35,868 nucleotides of DNA from Zygnema cylindricum (GCA_037447655.1 JBBHKE010003476.1:1-35868), one strand, 5' to 3'; counted from the first letter of the stretch, positions 19,727 through 29,875 are shown. Made by a program: numbers and translations. Notes: generated by a model from the sequence alone, not told the origin.

Positions 19727-20275
19727 TCAGCGACGGGGCAATGTCTGCTTTGTCGGAGATAATGATGATTCACTTTCGCCGGTGGATTTCCATCCAGCGA
19801 CAAGACAATCTCTGCTTTGTCGAAGATGATGCAAAAACTGTTTCAAAGCTGGATTTTCATCTAGCGACGAGACACTTTGCATCGTCGAAGATGATGCAGA
19901 AATTGTTTCAAAGCTGGATTTCCATCCAGCGACGAGACACTCTCTGCATCGTCGAAAATGATGCAGAAACTGTTTCGTCGCTGGATTTTTATCCAGCGAC
20001 GAGACACTCTGCATCATCGAAGATGATGCAGAAATTAATTCAAAGCTAGATTTCCGTCCAGCGACGATACAGCCTCTACATCGTCGAAGATGATGCAGAA
20101 ACTGTTTCGTCGCTGGATTTCCATCCAGCGACGAGACAGCCTCTGCTTTGTCGAAGATGATGCTCAAAAAGCTTCGCTGCTGGGTTTCCATCCAGCGACA
20201 ACATTGTCTCTACATCGTCGAAGATCATGCTAAAGCAGTTTGAAAGCTGGATCTCCATCCAGCGACGAGAAATTA
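19727..20275. repeat. Tandem hairpin array, 65-67-bp units, eight clear copies
   Basis: Units start (at TGGA or its variant) at 19783, 19850, 19915, 19982, 20047, 20114, 20181 and 20248, and a more degenerate unit precedes them from 19727. Spacings are 67, 65, 67, 65, 67, 67 and 67. Each unit holds two inverted repeats. The larger is GTTTCGTCGCTGGAT - TTCC - ATCCAGCGACGAGAC (full form in some units). The smaller is TGCATCATC - GAA - GATGATGCA. The alternation of 65 and 67 makes 132-bp dimers that keep frame, so a minus-strand frame of 154 codons stays open; this looks incidental. Confidence 0.93.
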
Positions 20276-20281
20276 TCGCCG

Positions 20282-20737
20282 CTGAAAAGGCAATCATTAA
20301 CTATGTACGTGAAAATGTTGTAAAAATTATGAACTTCCTCGATGGATGATGAATCAAGGACGAAGTATACTCGTCACTGATTAGTTTAGGGTGTACAATT
20401 CAGCAATATATATAATTCCATTCTACATGTACACTCAAATATTTAATAGCGCATTAACATAATCTCAAGGTAAATACATAATAAATTTTATAAACACATC
20501 CAATTCACATTAAGCCAAACATGTATACTTCAAAAATACCGAAATTGTATTATCCCATAATAAAACCATACACACATAAAGATTGTTTTTTTCCAAGAAG
20601 TGAATTATTACTAAACTTCATGGACCGTCTACTTCAATCTGCCACGAGTATGACTACTACTCCCGCTATAATTAAACTACCATTCTCAAACTAACATTTA
20701 AAACAAAAAAAATGCAATACGTAGTTATATTCTATCT
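20282..20737. other. AT-rich spacer; no gene seen
   Basis: Short A/T-rich sequence between the hairpin array and the antisense transposase remnant. No terminal inverted repeat for the transposase could be found here. Confidence 0.3.
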
Positions 20738-21367
20738 TTAAAACTCGTTGCCGCTCATCCCTCCCTCGCTGAAAATGCTATCTTGCTGACTGTCGGCATC
20801 TTCGATATTTCGGAGGAATTCTCTTGCCCTTGGCCAAGGAGGTTCCACAACCTCTCCTTCAAAGTGGTTGCGATACTTGGTGATTATGTCTTGCAATTGA
20901 TGTGTGAGCATGTCTTCTTCCCACCGTTCGTCACGTAAAGACAAGCCACATTGAATCATTGCTTTTCGCGCGTAACTCATCCCGTTTTTGTCTCGCATCG
21001 CGTTAACCTCTCGGATAGAATCCCGTGCCAATTTTAGAAAAAATGCTTTACCCGGTCCCACCAATTTTCCGGCCCATCCACGGCTCGAAGGTTTTGCCCA
21101 TTGCCCGGTTTCAATTCCTTTCGCCTTCCAACTGTCCCATATACGGCTCCATACGTCCTTGATTTTAGAGATGACAAAAGAGTCCGCCGGTTGAACAAGA
21201 TGCGTAGCATTAGGTGGAAAATAGTGTAAAACGGTGTTTTTGGCCTGTAGGACTCGCTCCAACTCATCGGACGTATTATGACCTCCACAGTTATCCAAGA
21301 ACATGATTTTCTGTAGTCCTTCCCAATCCCCTTGATAAAACCTTGTCTCTTCGAACCATTGTGGGAA
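20738..21367 (-). pseudogene. 5'-truncated DDE-superfamily transposase (pogo/jerky-like, DDE_1)
   Basis: The minus frame runs to 21517, but recognisable protein starts near 21367 (WFEETRFYQGDW). LDNCGGHN with Asp75 of the frame is the second catalytic-Asp block of DDE_1 transposases. YFPPNATHLVQPADSFVISK with Asp112 is the third block and is diagnostic for the CENP-B/jerky/pogo-related family. The C-terminal ~145 residues look complete and end at TAA. The first acidic block and the DNA-binding N-terminus are missing, and a real exon of the opposite-strand gene begins only 60 bp beyond the frame, so this is a fragment. The residues before 21367 are encoded by a purine run and look like intron. 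It lies antisense in the probable intron of the zinc-finger gene. A domesticated antisense gene with further exons cannot be fully excluded. Confidence 0.7.
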
Positions 21368-21579
21368 CCCCTCTCTCTCCCCCTCTCTCCCCTTCTCCCC
21401 CTGCCCTATTGATAAGCAACAAGAGAAATATAGAAAATTATGGAAAAAAAGAAAATAAAATATAATCTCGTCGGTTTCTTTTTTTTTAATCTCCATTCTC
21501 TCCCTCGCTCCTATCATGGAACTCCTATAAAATTTAATTTACATAATATTATTGTTGTACTTTTTTTTTTTAATGTCAG
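21368..21579 (+). other. End of intron upstream of the first certain exon
   Basis: Contains a C/T-rich tract (21361-21412), A/T-rich DNA and a T10 run ending in TTTAATGTCAG, a good acceptor, at 21579. Confidence 0.6.
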
Positions 21580-22508
21580 GAATCGTAGAACCAATCAGAG
21601 CGGGAATGCGAGATGCAAAATTAGGAGTGGGAAAACAGGAAGAGGACGATTTTTATACCGCGGAGGAAAATGTCCAAAGAAAGAAACTGGAAGTGGAGAT
21701 AGAGGAGACAGAGGAGGTAGCCAAGAAACGAGAGGTAAGGAGTTGTGGAAAAGACAGAGGGGGAGAGAGGGGAAGGGTGAAGAGGGGAGTGAAGGGAAGA
21801 GGATGTTGGGGAGGTAGGAGGTAGAACCGGTGCGAATTGACTGTTTGAGAATGTTGCTTAATTTGGGCTGAAAAAAAATTTCAACAATAATCTTGTCTTT
21901 TGCATGCACCTAAAATTTCTGAAATGCAGAAACTTGAGACTGGTCTTATGAATTTTTTTCTTTTTTTTAAGGATATGACTTTATCATGTGGAGGTTTTTC
22001 TCTTTGGGAAAGTTTTCTTTCTCAAAAAATGTTAGGCAGTGTTAGGCATTATTTTTATAGCCAGCTACTTAGGTTTTTATTTAAATCTTGTCTGTTATTC
22101 ATTCACATAGATGCGGTTTCCACCACCACCACTCTCTCTCCTCCTCTCATGCATCCTTAGTTTCTCTGTCTCACTCTCTCTCTCTCCCCGACTTCCTCAA
22201 AAACTCTCACATTCACATTGACATCCACTCTTGCTATCGCTACCACTCTCATTCTCACTCTCACTCTCACTCTTTACTCTCACTCATTCTCTCTCTCTCT
22301 CTTGCTCTCTCGCACTCTCACTCTCACTCTCACTCTCATTCTCACTGTCACTCTCACCCTCACTCTCACGCTCACTCTCCCACACACTTTCACCCTCACT
22401 CTCACTCTCACTCTCCCACACACTTTCACCCTCACTCTCACTCTCACTCTCACTCTCCCACACACTTTCACCCTCCCTCTCTCTCACTTTCCCACTCACT
22501 TGCACCAT

Positions 22509-22539
<31 letters not shown>

Positions 22540-25330
22540 TCTCTCTTCCTCTCTCACTCTCACTCTGCCACTCTCTCACCCTCACTCTCTCACCCTCACA
22601 CTCACTCCCTCACTCTCTCACTCTCTCTCCCTCCCCCACTCCCCTCCCGCATTCTCACTCTCACTCCTGCACTCTTCAACCTCTCATTCTCTCTCTCACT
22701 CTTACTCACTTTCACTCTTTCTCGCTCATTTTTTCCCCTCCCTAGCCTCTTCTTCCTCTTGCCGCCTTCTCACTCCCTCCAAGTCCCATACCTCTATCAT
22801 ATCTCCCCCATATCTGTCCTTCCCTTCCTTCACACGGGTGGGTCCATAGAACATCTGCCAGGTGGCATCCCGTGAGTGGATCCCGTTTTACCGCGATTTT
22901 TGGCTCTCTCTTCTGGTGCTCTCTCCCTCTCCCTCCCTCTTGGCGATGCCGTGATCTGACTGGCCGCAGACGGAGGCCGCGAAGGAGGAGAGAGTTCGAA
23001 CCGAAGTGAAGGAAATTCTTCGACCTTTTTATTGCTCTCTCTGCAATAAGCAGTATAAGACAGCCATGGAGTACGAGACTCATTTGAGTTCCTACGATCA
23101 CAATCATAGGAAGGTACGTTATTAGTGTTGGGGATTTTGTGTTCATCAACACAAGTATCGAGCTGATTTAACAGTTTTTTACGTCAATGTATTTTTGTAT
23201 CAATTTGTGGATTTATTTTACGCTCGAAGTATGTCGTTTTCTGAAACTAATATTTTATGGTTTGAATAATCGGAATAGGAAAGTTTGTTGCCATTTCGTA
23301 AGTCATGTACTCGTGTACTCCAATTTAGGTTTTTTATCTGTTTAAAAGTGTTCGACAAACCTGATGGCCGTATATTTTGTAATTTTTTTGTGGTCGAGAA
23401 GAAAGAGACAATTTTCTCTTTCCTTCAACCTTACTATGGTATTTTTTCATTTTTGGGCGTTTAAAAACATTGATACTCGAGACTGAAATCCTAAACTTTC
23501 GACTAAGTGTTTATGATTTTGGAAGGTCGTTGGACTGCAGAATCATATAGTGGTGACTATGTACAATTTCTCCTTTTATAAACAAAACAAAATTGAAAAC
23601 AACAGAGGAAAAATGAAATGTTTATTGTTTTTTTTTCTTCAGAGGTTCAAAGACATGAAGGATCTTCAAGCGGTCAGTGGTCGGGATGATAGAAAGAAAA
23701 GAGAACAAGCTCGAGAAGAAAAAGAAGTTGCTCGTCTCGCTCAACTGTATGCTTGTAAAAACCTTGTAAAAGCCTCTTGTTTTCATGTATACACAGGTTG
23801 TTGTTTTTGTTGCAAGTCTTTAATGTTTCTGTATATAGTGTTCATCTCGTTCTATGATTGTTTTTGTTTTTGTTTCTGTTTCTGTGTCTGTTTCTGTTTC
23901 TCTTTCTGTTTCTGTTTCTCTTTTAGTTTTAGTTTCCTTTTGGTAAAAGACATAGTTTACAGTCTTACATATATGTATGCAAGTTTTTCATTTCTGCATA
24001 TAGTGTGCACACTGTTCTATCTGTTTCTTTTTTTGTTAAGATTCCGTAGAGGAAAATGTCTCAGTATACTGTCATTAAAAAAAAATTGTAAGTTTTTGAC
24101 ATTATTGTAAATAGATGTTAATTCTGTTCTATTTTTGTTTCTTTCTCTATTAGGTTCCTTCGAGGAAAAGGCATATTTACCATCATTTTTTTAAGGACTT
24201 GTCTTTTTTTTCTTTACTTCTGGTTTCTGTTCAAAGGCATAGTTTACTGCCATTTAAGGAAAAAAAAGACAATGTGTTTTCTTTACATCTCGTTTATGTT
24301 TCTGATATTTTATTTTTTCGTTTTTCATTCTTCGTTTTTCATTTTTCATTTTTCATTTTTCCTTTTCCGTTTTTTTCTTTACCGTTTTTTTCTTTACCGT
24401 TTTTCGTTTTTTGTTTTTCGTTTTTCGTTTTTCACTTTTCACTTTTCAATTTCTGTTTTAAGTTTCCAATTCGTTTTTAACTTTAATTATTTTTTCAACT
24501 TTAATTATTTTTATAACTTTAGTTAAATTTAACTTTTATTCATTTTTAACTTCAACTAATTTGTACTTTGGGGTACAGAGCTGAAGCCCAACGTCAGCAA
24601 CAAAAAACAGTTTCGGATGCCCAAAAAACTCTAGGAAAAAATGAAACACAAACGACGAATCAGAGTGTGACAGCTGTCGCAGAGCCATCTCAAAGAGGAG
24701 CTCTCAAATTTGGTTTTGGAGGGAAATCTGGGAATACGGCCAAAGTAAGTGGACTGGGAATATGTACAAAATAAAAGCTGAACTTCTCGGGAATAAAAAG
24801 AGGGATAACGAGAAAAGGGTTGGTTTCCCTCTTTTTTTTTTCCCAGGAAAATTTGGTTTTTGCTTTTTAGATATATTGGACTATATATGGTGTGGTGTAT
24901 ACCCCATGATATAAACTCGTCAGTTTTCTGAAATTTGATGAATTTGGGTAAATAATGGGAAAAATTATGGAGAGGAAAAAAAAAGTTTATTTTGTTCATA
25001 TTCTAACCTTTTTTTTCTAGTCAAATTGTTGTTACAATGTCACCTTTTTTTCTATTGGAGGGGACCCCACCTTTTTGTTTTATTTCTTCTCCCTTTCTCA
25101 TTTTTTCTTTAAATGTATATATCATGTAATATATAATATTATAAAATATTATATGTTATATATGTACATGTATTTTTTTTGGGGTGGGTGTGTGTGTTCT
25201 TTTCTTTTCTTTCTTTTTTTCTTTTTGTTTGTCTTGTTTTTTTTTTTTCCAGGTGCCCGGAAGTTCTTTGAACAAAAAGACGAAAATAGCAACTAAGTTG
25301 ACAAGTGTTTTCGGGGATGAGGACGAATAA
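21580..25330 (+). CDS. GPATCH8/ZNF804-type nuclear protein with U1-like C2H2 zinc finger, five exons
   Basis: Exons: 21580-21734, 22970-23113, 23643-23746, 24579-24744, 25253-25330 (TAA). All introns are GT-AG and phases join perfectly; about 215 residues are visible. Exon 1 begins just after a G-patch end (GIVEPIRAGM, LGVGKQEEDD) and continues with the acidic helix that follows G-patches in this family (EVEIEETEEVAKKRE). Exon 2 encodes FYCSLCNKQY...HLSSYDHNH, a CX2CX12HX5H finger of the U1/matrin type that binds RNA. Exon 3 is a charged helix (RFKDMKDL...). Exon 4 is Q/T-rich and ends with ALKFGFGGK. Exon 5 ends KLTSVFGDEDE. This arrangement (G-patch end, coiled helix, finger, KFGF, SVFG) is that of GPATCH8 and its plant and algal relatives, which are thought to act in pre-mRNA splicing. 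The core of the G-patch is not found upstream, so the gene is incomplete as read. Vertebrate GPATCH8 is far longer. Polyadenylation signal not evident. Confidence 0.85.
21735..22969 (+). other. Intron of the zinc-finger gene carrying a long C/T microsatellite
   Basis: Starts GTAAGG and ends CCGCAG. From about 22119 to 22740 the sense strand is almost purely C/T/A, built from (CACTCT)n, (CTCT)n and related hexamers. It includes a repeated ~40-bp block with TCCCACACACTTTCACCCTC (three copies near 22378-22470). The three long plus-strand frames across it (up to 253 codons of His/Ser/Leu/Pro) and the minus-strand Arg/Val/Glu frames are composition artefacts. An AG-rich patch lies just after the donor (21750-21825). 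Confidence 0.85.
23114..23642 (+). other. Intron between zinc-finger exon and charged-helix exon
   Basis: Starts GTACGT and ends in T8 CTTCAG. T-rich on the sense strand; no other features. Confidence 0.85.
23747..24578 (+). other. Intron with (TTTCTG)n and (TTTTTCA)n-like repeats
   Basis: Starts GTATGC and ends GGGTACAG. Two pyrimidine-rich microsatellites lie on the sense strand: TTTCTG/TTTTTG units at about 23860-23940, and TTTTCATTTT/TTTTTCGTTTT units with two exact TTTTTTTCTTTACCG copies at about 24310-24450. The stretch from 24479 has ACTTTAATTATTTTT repeats. Confidence 0.85.
24745..25252 (+). other. Last intron of the zinc-finger gene
   Basis: Starts GTAAGT and ends with T12 CCAG. 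Contains a TATA/ATAT-rich patch (about 25115-25170) that can fold (AATATTATAAAATATT), and a long T/C tract before the acceptor. Confidence 0.85.
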
Positions 25331-25940
25331 TAGCTTCAAATATCAAAATGTTACATATATTTGGTAACTTTTAAAGAAAAAATGATTTTCCCATTTTATC
25401 GTTATCTTTGAAAAGTGGTTAAAAAAATCCACAATATTATTTCAAATAACACTCAGTTTACTTCTTTTTGATGTGGTTTAAGACAAAAGTTGTATTAATG
25501 TAAACTTCGGAAAGTTTACAGTATTAAACTGACTGGGATGAGTTTAAATACAGTACTAAATTTCTTATTAGAGTGCGAAAAAATATATTCCATTGAAATC
25601 TTAAAATCTTTTGATCTCTTCCTATCTTGTCTTATCTTACCTTATCTTAACTTATCTTACCTTGTCTTATCTTCTCTTTTCTTATCTTCTCTTATCTTTT
25701 TTTCAAGTTATCTTATATCGTTGTATCTTATCTTACCTTAACTTAACTTATGTGAATCTTATTTCTTACTCTTAAAATCTTATTTTTTCTTCATTCAGTT
25801 TCTTTTTTCGTTTGGCGATTGAGTGTTTTTTTGGGTCCTCGACTATCAAACTTTGTGGTTTGCCGTTTTTAACTGTTTTTTCTTAAATCCCTTCGTGATT
25901 AGTTTTTAAATGTTTTTATTTGTTTTTATTTGTCTATGGT
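25331..25940. other. 3' flank with TTATC-type microsatellite
   Basis: Follows the stop codon. At about 25618-25752 the plus strand is built of CTTATCTTAC/CTTATCTTCT units (5-bp and 10-bp periodicity). No gene is recognised. Confidence 0.6.
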
Positions 25941-25964
25941 TGATGGCTGTATCTATCAAAATTG

Positions 25965-26098
25965 GAGGGAGAGGGAGAGGGAGATGTAGAGGGAGAGAGA
26001 GAGGACAAGGACGAGGACGGGGGGGGAGAGGATGAGGAGGGGGAGGGAGGGGGAAAGGGAGAGGGAGAGGGAAATGGAGAAGGAGAGGAGGAAAGTAC
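25965..26098 (+). repeat. G-rich (GGGAGA)n tract with G-quadruplex potential
   Basis: About 135 bp of almost pure A/G with many GGG, GGGGG and one G8 run separated by 1-5 bases, so several G-quadruplexes are possible on the plus strand. One frame across it is open (Glu/Gly-rich) and ends in phase with the acceptor at 26176, so part may be translated; simple-repeat origin is more likely. Confidence 0.8.
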
Positions 26099-26176
26099 AC
26101 GAAGAATGCTATTACAGTAAAGAAGTTCATGGCGTGGAGTTTTTGTTATTGTTTATTAATTCTTATTATTTCCTAG

Positions 26177-27150
26177 TGACATGACTGAATCTTGTGATGA
26201 AATCGTGCGAAAAATTGGAAGTTTCGCAGCACAACATACGAACATAGAGAACTTGTCCAAAAAGCCGGATTGGTCATCCATCATATGTAAGGCAGTTGAA
26301 ACGAGCAAAACCCTAAAAAAACCCTTAAAAACCTCCCATAAGTATTTTAACAAAAATATACCGCATTCCCATTGTACCGTAACACAGATGATTAATGACC
26401 AGAGATCACACGTGACAATTGTCACATATTTCGACAACAGATTTAAGAGCATCAACTACTGCTTTCATATATGATTGTATTCTCTTAGTGACACACATAT
26501 TATCTGTAAACCACACTTCTCATTCCCAATGTTTATTAAAAAAAAAAAAAAAAACAATTTCTCGAGGTCCAATTTCTTGTGAAATTTCAAAAATGTGTCG
26601 CTTGGTGCCTCTAAGGTGTATCATCACTTCTCCCTTTTGATTGGATCTCCACATGTAGTTTTCAGTTTTAGCATTTGCGGGGTTCACAATTGAAAAAGGG
26701 GAAAACGGTATGGTATGAAAACGGTACATTTTTTTTGTCTGCCGTGAACTGGCATGTGACGCTAGCCTACGTCAACTAGCGTATCGTGATATGAGCCACT
26801 TGTCCGTACAAAAAGTAAACGCTTTGCGGACATGATATGTACGAAACCTTCCAAATCAAACTGCACTGCCACGCAAGCGTTTGTACAGACCGATAATAGC
26901 CTTAAAGGAACTTAGAACATGCCCAAAAAAAAAACCTCGGGCGCCCAAAAAAAAAAACAGCATAGGACCAAGAGAACACCCCACACGAATCATCTCTTCC
27001 TTTCACTTTCAGCGTTCCAAAATTTTGATAAACCAAGCAAAAAGGTAACCCTTTTTTTTTTTTTCATCGGTGTTTTTTTTTTTTTTTTACATTACATGTT
27101 CTCTTATCTGACTGGTCCTCTAGTTTGCTCGTAAGTTTGTGAGGGAATGA
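26177..27150 (+). CDS. Last three exons of an unrecognised gene
   Basis: Exons 26177-26286, 27013-27044 and 27124-27150 (TGA) are each bounded by good splice sites: TTTCCTAG before the first, GTAAGG after it, CACTTTCAG and GTAACC around the second, GGTCCTCTAG before the third. Phases fit: 26286 ends after codon position 1 and 27013 starts with two bases; 27044 ends in phase 0. The product contains DMTESCDEIVRKIGSFAA then NIENLSKKPDW, then FDKPSKK and ends FARKFVRE. It is hydrophilic and helical. I do not recognise the family. Upstream, a 60-bp GT-AG interval (26117-26176) could join it in frame to the Glu/Gly-rich tract, or another exon may precede it. Agreement of three exons in phase is the main support. 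Confidence 0.45.
26287..27012 (+). other. Probable intron of the unrecognised gene
   Basis: Contains an A16 run near 26535-26554, a segment with GTACG words (26750-26880), and a small plus frame, MPKKKTSGAQKKK..., starting at 26919 that runs into the exon at 27013. That frame could be an alternative start for a short basic protein. Confidence 0.35.
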
Positions 27151-28495
27151 ATTCTTGTACCGTTCACGTCCGTGCGCTTCGTTTTCGTAATTCTTCAAAA
27201 ATGAAAAGTGTATTCCGAACATGACGTCCAATGGCGGACAGCAGTTGTCGTTTGCTATACGCACATGTCGAGTTTTGACGCATAAAACTGCATCTTTTGT
27301 CCGCCGCTACACTCCAAAACGGTCTAAACCTACCGTCCCAACCGTCACCGCCGCGTTTTTTGTCATTTTATGAAATTTGGCGTACGGATCCCAAAATTTA
27401 TGACATCGTTTTACCCTTTTTCAAGTGTGAACCCCGCCATTGTTGTCCCTTTTTGTTCCTTTGGACTCAGATGGTTTACCATCGCGCTTTCTGATAAAAT
27501 CAACCTTTTCTCTTTTGACTTTGGTTCTTTACTCATCAAAAGGGAAACACACTATTAGGTTCACGGATTGGAGCCTCTAATTATGAACCATTTGTTGAAT
27601 ATGCATTCATGGGTGACTTTGCCGAATAAGAGGGCCTTTTAAAAGTTCTTTACTCGCAAGTCACGTGAACGTCCTTTGTACTTCTATGCACGCTACCCCC
27701 AACCTCCTCTTTTCTTCATGTGTTTACAAGATTTAATAATCGCATCATTACAACCTTACATTAGCTTGTGGGGCACAACTTTTTCGATTGTCCGGAAAGA
27801 TTACTCGTATGAACACAAGCTTCCTTGTCAATCTCCTATAAGGGTTGGTGTTAGAATCTTACACATATTAAAGCTTCCACGCTTCACTTGGGTGGTTCTG
27901 TTTTGGTAGCTTTATAAAGCACCCGTTTTCTCTTAGGTACAACACAAAGGTGAATGAAAAATCCTTACCTTTTCAATAATCCTTGTTATATGCTCGTTTA
28001 TTGCTACTCGAGGCCAAAGACAAAATTGCCACATGTCATGTCACCCTTGGTTAGCGAAATTCACTCGACCAATAGTATGTTCTCAACAAGCTCGTCGTCC
28101 TCGAATTTAAACTTTCTTAAGTCACTATCTCAATGGAAGCATTTTATCGACATAAATCTTCGTTTGGGTATACCATTTAAGCTTGGCTTGTTGTTGTTTT
28201 TACTTCTCAACAATTGTTTTCCACTATTTGCATATGTATAAGTTTGCCCGACCCTTCATTGGTGTGCTTCCCATTTTGTGTATTCGAAAAACGGATAGAT
28301 GAGCTAGGTGTGCCCTTGTTTTGTCGCTCAAATAGTGAGGAATGAGCTTCGACACATGATACGGTTGGGGATGCAATAATTGTTGTGTGAAACAAACGAT
28401 CCTACATAATCTTGGTCTTTGCAAAGGTTTAAGCCCCTCCCCCTCTCTTCACCTCTCTCCCTCCCTCTCCCGCCTCGCCCACTCCCTCTTCCTAG
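27151..28495. other. Unassigned DNA; fragment of a foldback family at its left
   Basis: 27258-27330 shares TTTTGACGCA...TTTTGTCCGCCGCTACRCTCCAAAA with the right arm of the foldback at 31600-31690, so it is a solo fragment of that family. Frames at 27676-27909 and 27954-28241 have no recognised similarity. A C/T-rich tract (28431-28495) ends in CTTCCTAG and looks like the 3' end of an intron. Confidence 0.35.
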
Positions 28496-28623
28496 AACGA
28501 ATTACGACAATTACAAGGTATGAAATAAAAGAGCTTTGTTGTTTTTTTTGACTATCTTTGTGCGGATTTCGTTGACAGGTTGAAAGAGAAAACAAAAAAA
28601 AAATCGGATGCCAGTGTGAAAAG
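28496..28623 (+). CDS. Two small candidate exons (28496-28517 and 28579-28623)
   Basis: CTTCCTAG precedes 28496, GTATGA follows 28517, GACAG precedes 28579 and GTACAG follows 28623. The 61-bp intron is similar in size to the 60-bp one near 26.1 kb. In one frame the join is open: NYDNYK then VERENKKKIGCQCEK. There is no family match and no neighbouring exon that I could identify. The long C/T tract before the first acceptor resembles the other introns in this window. Confidence 0.25.
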
Positions 28624-29140
28624 GTACAGAATGACGTCTATTAGTGTCACAAATAAGTAATGTTTTATCAAGTAGTTTCCTGTCATGTTAATACGATAAC
28701 CGATTTTATAAATTTTCAAAGGGTGAGGTCTCTCGATATATCACATAGGGACCAGCAAAAAATTATTGTCGATACATTGGTGGTTTTACAATCCGGTATG
28801 TGAAAAAAAAAATGCAATTGTATAGCGTGTACTGTACAGTTATTGTGATAATCATTAGCCCGATAATCGATTACGTTAATTGTCTGATATATCTTTAATT
28901 TATTACGATAATTCCCTTATCGATACATCGATTATCGGTTGGTCAAAAATAGTACATATCGTTTATCGTTAAGAGGTTATCGATACACAGCACTACAAAA
29001 AACATAACATCGACAATGTCACAAAAAACTGAACGTTTGCATCCTCACAGAAAACATGCGGTCTACAATGTCAAAAAACTACAAAGCCTCCACAAATGTC
29101 ACGACATTAAGGGACCACTTTTGCAAACACCAAAAAAATT
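28624..29140. other. Repeat-derived DNA with many TATCGATA-type words
   Basis: Sequence rich in CGATA/TATCG (28735-28995) ends in TCGATACACAGCACTA. This resembles the right terminus of the miniature element at 32734-33109 (CGATACACAACACTA), so it is probably a diverged relative. No gene seen. Confidence 0.4.
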
Positions 29141-29875
29141 ACATCGTGAATCGCTATTAGAGTTAAGAAATAATTAGTGTAGAGGAACAATTAGTGTTAT
29201 TAATTCTTTTTTGGGTTCAAGGGCCTAACACCAACAAAACATTAACGTTAATTTATATACCTAACACAAAAAAGCAGATTGAATTAAAAAGCGCGATGGT
29301 AAACCATCTGAGGGTCAAGTTCCATCAGTCGAAAAGTGGGGTAGTTTACAGAATTGCGCGGCTATCCGTACCAAACCGTACCGCTTATTTTGTTTTTATA
29401 CGCGAAACAACATTACAGAGAATCTTGCCAACACTCTCCGAAGTTATTGGAGGTAATACTGACCGTCGGATGTTTATCCGCAAGGCGTTCGCTTCATTTT
29501 TCTCCGTAGCTGCCAAAGTACCGATAGGAGGTGGGTTGCCAACGTACCTATAGGAGGTGGGTTGGCAGGTATAGAAAAAAAAAATCGTGACATGCTGTAC
29601 GAATAAGCTACATGCCACGATGGAAAACCAACAAAAATTGACGAAATTTGCACAGGGTATGTACTTTTCAAAATGCAACTGAAAATTAAAAAATTAATCT
29701 CAAAACGGTCCTTCGTCGCGCAATTTCTTTCGTCACACTATTTCCGGCAAAGGATTTTCGTCATGTTCGAAAATAAGAACCTTAAAAAATGAGATGGCGT
29801 AAAAGACAGGCGTTTGGAGAAAGTACAAAAGTTCTGTCGTATTGTGACTTGGTACGCAGGTACATGGTACGCAAG
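29141..29875. other. Repeat fragment and unassigned DNA
   Basis: ATCGTGAATCGCTATTAG at 29144 and TTTTTTGGGTTCAAGGGCCTAACACC near 29206 match similar sequence at 12182-12280, so a copy of that dispersed repeat begins here. At 29519-29566 a ~27-bp unit (GTACCGATAGGAGGTGGGTTG and variant) is duplicated in tandem. The plus frame 29194-29553 matches nothing recognised. Confidence 0.35.

Noticed and set aside
19727-20191. 154-codon minus frame with a ~22-residue repeat
   Set aside because: It follows from the near-66-bp DNA repeat and its hairpins. No domain, start context or neighbouring signals support translation.
22280-22508. Minus-strand Arg/Val/Glu/Ser repeat frames
   Set aside because: Complement of the same C/T microsatellite.
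22088-22875. Long plus-strand frames (up to 253 codons) of His/Ser/Leu/Pro repeats
   Set aside because: All three frames are open because the DNA is C/T microsatellite. It lies inside an intron bounded by two clear exons.
23550-24110. 186-codon plus frame over 23643-23746
   Set aside because: Only the 104-bp middle segment is a real exon. The rest is intron read through, including T-rich low-complexity sequence.
26919-27134. Small basic protein beginning MPKKKTSGAQKKK
   Set aside because: The start resembles NOA36/ZNF330-type N-termini, but nothing after it fits that family. The later part is better explained as an exon of another gene preceded by intron.
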